Shown in pieces: positions 41,465-47,697 of a stretch of DNA of 64,000 bases. The notes beneath the pieces are model-generated. The model saw only the letters and a program-made list of their open reading frames with translations. It ran no database searches and was not told the origin of the DNA. The translations under genes were made by a program, and so were the position numbers. Numbering within the stretch: position 1 is the first letter of the stretch; every line of letters begins with the position of its first letter. Source of the DNA: FEN-1219 sp964503125 (lineage in GTDB: Bacteria > Pseudomonadota > Gammaproteobacteria > Steroidobacterales > Rariloculaceae); NCBI GenBank assembly GCA_964503125.1, contig CAZCZE010000026.1:1-64000 (forward strand). The letters are read 5' to 3'.

Positions 41465-42451
41465 TTACTCCTGTAACCAGCTCATGCGGCCGCGCAGCTC
41501 TTTGCCGACTTTCTCGATCGGTTGATCGAGGTCTTCCTGCATGAGCCGCTTGTAGTTCTTCTGACCCGTCTTGTTCTCCTCGATCCATTGCTTGGCGAAC
41601 GTCCCGTCCTGGACCTCCTTGAGGACCTGTTTCATGTTGTCGCGCACGTGCTGGTCGATGATACGTGGCCCGCGCGTCAGGTCGCCGTACTTCGCCGTGT
41701 CGCTGACGTACTGGTGCATCTTCTTGAGCCCGCCTTCGTGCAACAGGTCGACGATGAGCTTCATTTCGTGCATGCACTCGAAGTAGGCGACCTCGGGCTG
41801 GTAGCCGGCGTCGACGAGCGTCTGGAAGCCGCGCACGATGAGCTCGGTGGCGCCGCCGCAGAGCACGGCTTGCTCGCCGAAGAGATCGGTCTCGGTCTCC
41901 TCGCGGAACGTCGTGGCGAGCACACCGCCGCGCGTGCCGCCGATACCATGGGCGTAGGCGAGGGCCCGCGCTTGCGCCTTGCCGCTCGCGTCCTGCGCCA
42001 CGGCCACGAGGCACGGCACTCCCCGGCCCTGCTCGTACTGCCGACGCACGAGATCGCCAGGACCCTTCGGCGCGATCAGAACAACGTCGAGATCGGCGCG
42101 TGGGTCGATGAGCTTGAAATGAATGTTGAAGCCGTGAGCGAACAGCAGCGTCGCGCCTTTCGTCAGATTCGGCTCGATGTCTTGGTAGAGCTGCTGTTGA
42201 GCGAGGTCGGGCGCGAGTACGGCCACGAGCCCGGCGCCTTTGACGGCCTCGGCGGGCGACTTGACGGTGAAACCGTCGCGCTGCGCCTTCGGCGTCGTGT
42301 TACCGCCGGGCCTGACGCCGATCACGACGTCGTAGCCCGAATCGCGCAGGTTCATCGCGTGTGCGCGGCCTTGGCTACCATACCCGAGCACCGCGATTTT
42401 CTCGCCGCGGAGCGCGCCCGCATCGACATCCGTTTCGGTAAACAACTTCAT
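41465..42451 (-). CDS. ilvC: Ketol-acid reductoisomerase (class I)
   Basis: IlvC converts acetolactate and acetohydroxybutyrate to dihydroxy acids with NADPH. 328 residues, class I length: IAVLGYGSQGRAHAMNLRDS (Arg where enterobacteria have His), IAPKGPGDLVRRQYEQGRGV, the metal-binding DLFGEQAVLCGG and YFECMHEMKLIVDLLHEGGL. ATG 42451 has GGAG 7 nt upstream. It is first in its operon and preceded by an attenuator. The acetolactate synthase genes are not in the window. Confidence 0.96.
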   Translation of the reverse strand: MKLFTETDVDAGALRGEKIAVLGYGSQGRAHAMNLRDSGYDVVIGVRPGGNTTPKAQRDGFTVKSPAEAVKGAGLVAVLAPDLAQQQLYQDIEPNLTKGATLLFAHGFNIHFKLIDPRADLDVVLIAPKGPGDLVRRQYEQGRGVPCLVAVAQDASGKAQARALAYAHGIGGTRGGVLATTFREETETDLFGEQAVLCGGATELIVRGFQTLVDAGYQPEVAYFECMHEMKLIVDLLHEGGLKKMHQYVSDTAKYGDLTRGPRIIDQHVRDNMKQVLKEVQDGTFAKQWIEENKTGQKNYKRLMQEDLDQPIEKVGKELRGRMSWLQE

Positions 42452-42484
42452 CGCACTTCTCCAAATCGAAAAATCTTGCACCGG

Positions 42485-42520
42485 AAAAAAAAACCCCGCA
42501 GGCCTTTCGGGTGCGGGGTT
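42485..42520 (-). terminator. Transcription attenuator terminator ahead of ilvC
   Basis: On the minus strand a perfect 9-bp stem (AACCCCGCA with TGCGGGGTT, forward 42492-42500 and 42512-42520) is followed by nine T residues. It lies 34 bp before ilvC and after the leader peptide, the usual attenuator position. Confidence 0.85.
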
Positions 42521-42540
42521 TATCTAATGAGCCGTCGTCG

Positions 42541-42606
42541 TCAGCCCAAGCGCCCGCACCTGTCGCGGTTGACTACTACCGAAAGGGCGAGGCGGTGGGT
42601 TTTCAT
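42541..42606 (-). CDS. ilvL: ilv operon leader peptide (21 aa)
   Basis: A 21-residue open frame from ATG 42606 to TGA 42541 with LALSVVV at residues 6-12: three consecutive Val codons (GTA GTA GTC) preceded by two Leu codons. It starts about 22 nt after the predicted transcription start. Just 10 nt beyond the Val codons lies GGTGCGGG (42560-42553), complementary to CCCGCACC in the 5' arm of the terminator. The arrangement is a textbook ribosome-mediated attenuator sensing Val and Leu. Only a weak ribosome-binding site (TGAG) is seen. Confidence 0.78.
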   Translation of the reverse strand: MKTHRLALSVVVNRDRCGRLG

Positions 42607-42634
42607 CTCAGTCAGAATGTTCAGCCGAACGCGC

Positions 42635-42664
42635 ATGATCCAGGAAAAGCCCAAAGCCTGTCAA
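42635..42664 (-). promoter_or_regulatory. Sigma-70 promoter of the ilvC-ilvE-leuCDB operon
   Basis: Minus strand TTGACA (42664-42659, a perfect -35), 18-bp spacer, GATCAT (42640-42635). The transcript would start near 42628 and run through the leader peptide at 42606. Confidence 0.65.
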
Positions 42665-42726
42665 CGCTTTAGGTCGCGTTGTCGTCTCGCAGTTTGACCG
42701 TTTTCGGGTGGCGCAGGGCGGCGGGC

Positions 42727-42877
42727 GCACCTCGAAGGCCCCTCCCGAGACACGCCGGAAGTGCGTCCCTGCGGCTCGTCAGCGCACGTCGCCGCCATGG
42801 ATGGCGGCGTGCAGCTATAGCAGGAGCGTATTGCTGCCCCTGTGCGCTGACGGTCTCGGGAGGGGCCTTCGAGGTGC
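42727..42877. repeat. Long palindromic repeat, copy 1 (with inserted loop)
   Basis: Perfect 25-bp outer inverted repeat (42727-42751 with 42853-42877). A 25-nt unpaired left segment follows (42752-42776), then a perfect 11-bp inner stem (42777-42787 with 42842-42852). The 54-nt loop contains its own hairpin around CGCCGCCATGGATGGCGGCG. The unpaired segment and inner-stem design are shared with copy 2 at 43551-43671. Confidence 0.85.
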
Positions 42878-43041
42878 ACCGCCGCCATTGGGTGCGGTCG
42901 AGAGGGTGCGCAGCCCGCGCCACCGGCATCGGCCGCTGTGACTGTCGCGTCGAGCTGGCGGACCTATAATGGCCGCTCCGCCATTGCAGCCGCGACGGCT
43001 GCTGGGCGCTCTTAACAACGATCTTCGAGGAGCGGAACATC

Positions 43042-43524
43042 ATGACCATCAAAGTCGGCGACAAGATGCCGAAAGGCCAATTCACTCGTATGGGCGCCAA
43101 CGGCCCGGAGCCCGTCGCGACCGACGATCTCTTCGGCGGCAAGAAGGTCGTACTGTTCTCGGTGCCCGGCGCGTTCACGCCGACGTGCTCCGCGAAGCAC
43201 TTGCCGAGCTTCATCAACAACTTCGACGCGCTCAAGACGAAGGGCGTCGACACGATCGCCTGCATGGCGGTGAACGACGTGTTCGTCATGAAGGCGTGGG
43301 GCGAGTACAGCAAAGCCGCGGGCAAGGTCGAGATGCTTGCGGACGGCAACGGCGAATATGCCCGTGCGCTCGGCCTCGAGCTCGACGCGAGCAAGTTCGG
43401 CATGGGCCAGCGCAGCAAGCGCTTCTCCGTCATCGTCGACAACGGCGTCGTCAAGCAGCTCAACATCGAGCCGGCCGGCGAGTTCGGCGTGAGCTCCGCC
43501 GAAGCCGCCCTAAAGCAACTCTAG
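43042..43524 (+). CDS. Peroxiredoxin of the Prx5 family
   Basis: 160 residues: MTIKVGDKMPKGQFTRMGAN, the peroxidatic Cys in FSVPGAFTPTCSAKHLP (about residue 49), then VNDVFVMKAWGEY and GMGQRSKRFSVIVDNGVV. Prx5-type enzymes reduce hydroperoxides using glutathione or thioredoxin partners. It starts at ATG 43042 with CGAGGAG upstream. It stands alone between two palindromic repeats and converges on etfA. Confidence 0.92.
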   Translation: MTIKVGDKMPKGQFTRMGANGPEPVATDDLFGGKKVVLFSVPGAFTPTCSAKHLPSFINNFDALKTKGVDTIACMAVNDVFVMKAWGEYSKAAGKVEMLADGNGEYARALGLELDASKFGMGQRSKRFSVIVDNGVVKQLNIEPAGEFGVSSAEAALKQL

Positions 43525-43550
43525 CGAGCGACCGGTTCCGCTGGTCGCGG

Positions 43551-43671
43551 GCGGTGGCTGCGCTTCGAAGGCCGCTCGCGAGACACGCCGGAAGTGCATC
43601 CCTGCGGCTCGTCTGCGCACATCCCTGTGCGCAGACGGTCTCACGAGCGGCCTTCGAAACGCAGCCACCGC
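43551..43671. repeat. Long palindromic repeat, copy 2 (compact form)
   Basis: A 34-bp outer inverted repeat (43551-43584 with 43638-43671; 32 of 34 match, and both mismatches are compatible with G-U pairs), a 25-nt unpaired left segment (43585-43609) identical to copy 1 at 24 of 25 bases, a perfect 11-bp inner stem (43610-43620 with 43627-43637) and a 6-nt loop. It lies between the convergent peroxiredoxin and etfA genes, where it could also stop transcription from both sides. Confidence 0.88.
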
Positions 43672-43703
43672 CTTTCGTAAGAACTGGGACCGGATTTCGC
43701 GCG

Positions 43704-44657
43704 TCAACCCGAACGCGCGCGCAGGGCTGCTATTAGCTCGGGGACGGCTTTGAAGAGGTCGGCCACGAGGCCGATGTCGGCGAGCTCGAAGATCGGTGCC
43801 TCCGGGTCCTTGTTGATCGCAACGATCGTGCGGGCGTCCTTGATGCCCGTGACGTGCTGGATCGCGCCCGAGATCCCGACGGCCACATAGAGCTCGGGCG
43901 CGATGATCTTACCCGTTTGCCCGACCTGCGAATCGTTGGCCACGAATCCCGAGTCCACGGCCGCACGCGACGCGCCGACGGCAGCGCCGAGCGCATCGGC
44001 GAGCGCGCCGACGAGCTCGAACCCTTGTGCGCTGCCGAGCGCGCGGCCGCCCGCCACGACTCGGCTCGCCGTTTGCAGGTCCGGCCGCGTGCCTTGGTCC
44101 GAGCGCAGCGCGACGAAGCGCGTGTGCGTCGGCAGCGCGACGTCGAGCGTGGGGCGCACGATGGGCGCCGGCGGCCCGGCGCCGACACCCGTGTACGACG
44201 CGAGCCGCACCGTGGCCACGGTGCAGCGCGCCGGATCGGCGTCGACCGTGACGACCGCATTGCCGGCGTAGATGTGGCGCTTGAAGCAGTGCGGGCCGAG
44301 CACGGCGAGCACGTCGCTGATCTGGCCCACGCCGAGCAACGCCGCCACGCGCGGCGCGACGTCTTTGCCGAACGTCGACGACGGCGCCAGCACGTGAGTG
44401 AAGCCCTGGGCGAGGCGCTCGATCTGCGGCGCGAGCACGGCCGCGAGCGGCGCAGCATTGTGCGCCGCGTCGACGAGCAGCACCTCCGTGACGCCGCCGA
44501 GCGCGGCCGCTTGCGCCGCGATCACGCCACCGCCGCTCGCGAGCACGGCAACGGCGAGCGCCTCGGGCGCCAGGTCGAGCGCGCAGCGCACGCATTTCGC
44601 CGTGGCGGGATCGAGCCGCCGGCCGTCGTGCTCGGCGACGACGAGCACGCGACTCAT
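43704..44657 (-). CDS. etfA: Electron transfer flavoprotein alpha subunit
   Basis: EtfA holds the FAD of the heterodimeric flavoprotein that takes electrons from acyl-CoA and other dehydrogenases to the quinone pool. 317 residues: MSRVLVVAEHDGRRLDPATA, then the C-terminal FAD domain SRVVAGGRALGSAQGFELVG, NDSQVGQTGKIIAPELYVAV, GISGAIQHVTGIKDARTIVA and INKDPEAPIFELADIGLVAD. ATG 44657 overlaps the etfB stop. Confidence 0.96.
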   Translation of the reverse strand: MSRVLVVAEHDGRRLDPATAKCVRCALDLAPEALAVAVLASGGGVIAAQAAALGGVTEVLLVDAAHNAAPLAAVLAPQIERLAQGFTHVLAPSSTFGKDVAPRVAALLGVGQISDVLAVLGPHCFKRHIYAGNAVVTVDADPARCTVATVRLASYTGVGAGPPAPIVRPTLDVALPTHTRFVALRSDQGTRPDLQTASRVVAGGRALGSAQGFELVGALADALGAAVGASRAAVDSGFVANDSQVGQTGKIIAPELYVAVGISGAIQHVTGIKDARTIVAINKDPEAPIFELADIGLVADLFKAVPELIAALRARSG

Positions 44658-45406
44658 GCGAGCACTCCGCGCGCCTCGAGCGCGGCGACGAGCTCCGCGA
44701 TGCTCTTGACGCGCACGCCGGCCGAGCGTTGCGGCGGCGCCGCGAAGTCGCGCACCACGAACTGACGCTCGTCGCGCACGCCGAGCTCCGCGAGCGAGAC
44801 GACGGCGAGCGGCTTGACCTTGGCTTTGAGGATCTCGGGCAGCTTGACGTAGCGCGGTTGGTTCAAACGCAGGTCGGTCGTGACGACGGCCGGCAAATCG
44901 ACTGCGATCGTCTCGAGACCGGCGTCGACCTCGCGCGTGACCGTGGCGACGCCGCCGGCGATCGACAGCTGCGAGGCGAACGTCGCCTGCGGGCGACCCC
45001 AGAGCGCCGCGAGCATCTGACCCGTCTGGCCGTTGTCGTCGTCGATGGCCTGCTTGCCGAGCAGCACGAGCCCGAGTTGCTCGCGGACGGCGACGGCGTG
45101 CAGGGCGCGCGCCACGACGAGCGGCTCGAGCGCCACGGCCGTGGCGACGCGGATGGCGCGATCGGCGCCCATGGCCAAGCCCGTGCGCAGTTCGCGCTCC
45201 GCGTCGACGCCGCCCAAAGTTACGAGCACCACGTCGCGGAACGCGCCGGCCTCGCGGAGCCGCAACGCAGCCTCGAGCGCGATCTCGTCGAACGGGTTGA
45301 TGCTCGTCTTGAGCCCGCCGGTCGCCATACCGGAGCCGTCGGGCTTGACGCGCACGCGTACGTTGGAATCGACGACGCGTTTGATCGCGACCAGGATCGT
45401 CTGCAC
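44654..45406 (-). CDS. etfB: Electron transfer flavoprotein beta subunit
   Basis: EtfB binds AMP and docks with EtfA. 250 residues: MQTILVAIKRVVDSNVRVRV, SINPFDEIALEAALRLREAG, GLAMGADRAIRVAT and LLGKQAIDDDNGQTGQMLAA, plus DLRLNQPRYVKLPEILKAK, the recognition loop region. First gene of a two-gene operon, divergent from the sulfurtransferase. Confidence 0.96.
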   Translation of the reverse strand: MQTILVAIKRVVDSNVRVRVKPDGSGMATGGLKTSINPFDEIALEAALRLREAGAFRDVVLVTLGGVDAERELRTGLAMGADRAIRVATAVALEPLVVARALHAVAVREQLGLVLLGKQAIDDDNGQTGQMLAALWGRPQATFASQLSIAGGVATVTREVDAGLETIAVDLPAVVTTDLRLNQPRYVKLPEILKAKVKPLAVVSLAELGVRDERQFVVRDFAAPPQRSAGVRVKSIAELVAALEARGVLA

Positions 45407-45489
45407 GGCGCGGCACCAGACCAGCGAGGTTGGCGCGGGATTCTAGCAACGGCCGGAGCGCGGTGCTTTCGAGTCGCTACAATGCCCGC

Positions 45490-46344
45490 ATGACAGCGAG
45501 CCCTCTCATCGACGTCGCGACGCTCGCGCGCCAAAACGGCCGCGCGGGCGTGGTCGTCGTCGATTGTCGCTTCACGCTCACGGACCCATCGGCCGGCCGT
45601 GCGGCTTACGACCGCGGCCATATTCCCGGCGCGCGCTACGCCCATCTCGACGACGATCTGTCGCGCCGGCCTTCGCCCGCGGAAGGCCGCCACCCGTTGC
45701 CGGACAGCGCACGCTTCGTGGCCACGCTCGGCGGCTGGGGTATCACGGCCGCCGACACCGTGGTCTGCTACGACGAGGGCCCCGGCGCGATCGCAGCGCG
45801 CCTCTGGTGGCTGCTGCGCCATCTCGGTCATCGCGACTCGCTCGTGCTCGACGGCGGCTTCGCGGCCTGGCAGGCGGCGGGCTTGCCCGTCGAGCAACAG
45901 CGGCCGACCTGGACGGCGCAGCTCTACGAGCCGCGCGCGACGGGCGCGCAGCGCGTCGTCGCGACGGCCGAGCTCGCCGCACGGCAGGGCGCCGGCGGGC
46001 TGCTCGTCGACGCGCGCGCGGCGCCGCGCTATCGCGGCGAGCAGGAGCCCATCGATCCCGTCGCGGGCCACGTGCCCGGCGCCCACAACCGGCCGTTCGC
46101 GAACAACCTGACGGCGAACGGGCGTTTCCGGCCTGCCGCGGAGCTGCGAGTGGAGCTCGCTCTGCTCCTCGGGGACCGCGAGCCGAGCGCCCTGATCGCG
46201 ATGTGCGGCTCGGGCGTGACCGCGTGCCACTTGCTGCTGGCCCTCGAGTGGGCGGGCTTGCCGGGTGGGACGCTCTACGCGGGCTCCTGGAGCGAGTGGA
46301 TCCGCGACCCGTCCCGGCCGATCAGGACGGGTCCTGAGCCTTGA
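45490..46344 (+). CDS. Sulfurtransferase with two rhodanese domains (SseA-like)
   Basis: 284 residues from ATG 45490. The first rhodanese domain (about 1-125) has VVDCRFTLTDPSAGRAAYDR, GHIPGARYAHLDDDLS and lacks a catalytic Cys. The second (about 150-280) has the active-site loop MCGSGVTACHLLLAL, with Cys about residue 239; the CGSGVTA loop is typical of mercaptopyruvate sulfurtransferases. It probably transfers sulfur from 3-mercaptopyruvate or thiosulfate. A TACAAT hexamer just before the ATG suggests a very short leader. Confidence 0.92.
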   Translation: MTASPLIDVATLARQNGRAGVVVVDCRFTLTDPSAGRAAYDRGHIPGARYAHLDDDLSRRPSPAEGRHPLPDSARFVATLGGWGITAADTVVCYDEGPGAIAARLWWLLRHLGHRDSLVLDGGFAAWQAAGLPVEQQRPTWTAQLYEPRATGAQRVVATAELAARQGAGGLLVDARAAPRYRGEQEPIDPVAGHVPGAHNRPFANNLTANGRFRPAAELRVELALLLGDREPSALIAMCGSGVTACHLLLALEWAGLPGGTLYAGSWSEWIRDPSRPIRTGPEP

Positions 46345-46347
46345 GGA

Positions 46348-46380
46348 GCGCCGGTATTGCGCGAATTGCCACGCCGGCGC
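46348..46380. terminator. Hairpin after the sulfurtransferase gene
   Basis: Perfect 7-bp inverted repeat GCGCCGG/CCGGCGC enclosing 19 nt, starting 4 bp after the stop codon. No T-run follows, so function as an intrinsic terminator is uncertain. Confidence 0.3.
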
Positions 46381-46446
46381 TTGGCCCGCGGCGCCCGGCG
46401 TGGTAAAGACGGCTTAGTTTTCCCTTTAACTTGCAGGTAGAGCCCC

Positions 46447-47697
46447 GTGTCGCGCCACTCTGACGAGATCGAAGCGAGCTCCGAGCTCAAGAATGTGCGC
46501 TATGAAATTCGCGGCAAGCTCGCCCGGCGCGCCCAAGAGCTCGAGCGGCAGGGCTACGAGATCATCCAGCTCAACATCGGCAACCCGGGCCTGTTTGGCT
46601 TCCGCACGCCCGAGACGATGCGGCTCGCGATGATCGAGAACCTGCCGTCGGCCGAGGCCTACTGCAACCAGAAGGGCATCTTCCCCGCGCGCGAAGCCGT
46701 CGTCATGCAGCAGCAGGCACGCGGCATCGACGGCGTCGACGCCGAGCACGTCTTCATGGGCAACGGCGTCAGCGAGCTCATCGATATCACTCTGCGCGCC
46801 TTGTTGAACCCCGGCGACGAGGTGCTGATTCCGAGCCCGGACTATCCGCTCTGGACGGCGGCCACGGTCTTGAACGGCGGTCGCGCCGTCTATTACCCGT
46901 GCCCCGAGTCGCAGGGCTTCAATCCCGATCCCGACGCGATCGCGAAGCTCGTCACGCCGCGCACGCGCGCGGTCGTCGTCATCAATCCCAACAATCCGAC
47001 CGGCGCCGTCTACAGCCGCGAGTGCCTCACGGCGATCGCGCGGCTCGCCGAGCGCCACAACCTCGTCGTCATGAGCGACGAGATCTACGACCAGATGGTC
47101 TACGACGGCGCCGAATTCGTGCCGATGGCGACGCTCGCCCGCGACACGTTATGCGCGACGTTCAACGGCTTGTCGAAGGTGTACCGCGCGTGCGGTTACC
47201 GCGTGGGCTGGGTCTCGTTCAGCGGCGCCGTCGACCGCGCGGAGCGCTACATGAGCGCGCTCGATCTGCTCGCGGCGCTGCGACTGTGCAGCAACGTGCC
47301 CGCGCAATGGGCCGTGCAGACGGCGCTCGGCGGCTTCCAGAGCATCGGCAAGCTGTGCTCGCCGGGCGGCCGGCTCTATCAATCGCGCCAGGCCATCGTC
47401 GAAGGCGTCAAGCAGAGCCGCTTCCTGCATCTCGTCACGCCGCGCGGAGCGATGTACGCGTTCATCGGCGTCGACAAGCAGAAGCTGCCGGGCTTCGACG
47501 ACGAGACGTTCGCGATGGAGCTGCTCGAGCAACAGCACGTGCTCATCGCGCCAGGGTCGAGTTTCAACACGCCGTATCGTGACCACTTCCGCATCACCAC
47601 GCTGCCGGAAGCGGCGCGCTTGGGCGAAGTGTTTCAGCGCATGGAGCACGTGCTCGACCACATGGCCGAGCGACCGCCGCGCCTCGAAACGGCCTGA
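46447..47697 (+). CDS. alaA: Alanine (glutamate-pyruvate) aminotransferase, AlaA-like
   Basis: 416 residues from GTG 46447. PLP fold type I close to E. coli AlaA: YEIIQLNIGNPGLFGFRTPE, EHVFMGNGVSELIDITLRAL, PSPDYPLWTAATVLNGGRAV, VINPNNPTGAVYS, VVMSDEIYDQMVYDGA, the Schiff-base Lys in FNGLSKVYRACGYRVGW, and FRITTLPE at the C-terminus. It makes alanine from pyruvate and glutamate. Its TGA overlaps the ATG of the downstream nuclease-like gene (TGATG). Confidence 0.93.
   Translation: MSRHSDEIEASSELKNVRYEIRGKLARRAQELERQGYEIIQLNIGNPGLFGFRTPETMRLAMIENLPSAEAYCNQKGIFPAREAVVMQQQARGIDGVDAEHVFMGNGVSELIDITLRALLNPGDEVLIPSPDYPLWTAATVLNGGRAVYYPCPESQGFNPDPDAIAKLVTPRTRAVVVINPNNPTGAVYSRECLTAIARLAERHNLVVMSDEIYDQMVYDGAEFVPMATLARDTLCATFNGLSKVYRACGYRVGWVSFSGAVDRAERYMSALDLLAALRLCSNVPAQWAVQTALGGFQSIGKLCSPGGRLYQSRQAIVEGVKQSRFLHLVTPRGAMYAFIGVDKQKLPGFDDETFAMELLEQQHVLIAPGSSFNTPYRDHFRITTLPEAARLGEVFQRMEHVLDHMAERPPRLETA

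Larger units (their letters stand above)
42607..43041. other. Divergent intergenic region: ilv promoter, palindromic repeat, peroxiredoxin promoter
   Basis: This 435-bp region contains, in order, the leftward ilv promoter, one copy of a long palindromic repeat (42727-42877), and a TATAAT hexamer at 42965-42970 that probably serves the peroxiredoxin gene, although its -35 is poor. Open frames across the repeat are artefacts of the palindrome. Confidence 0.6.

Noticed and set aside
42669..43466. 265-residue minus-strand open frame across the repeat and peroxiredoxin
   Set aside because: It runs through both arms of the palindrome and antisense to the peroxiredoxin; no domain is recognisable.
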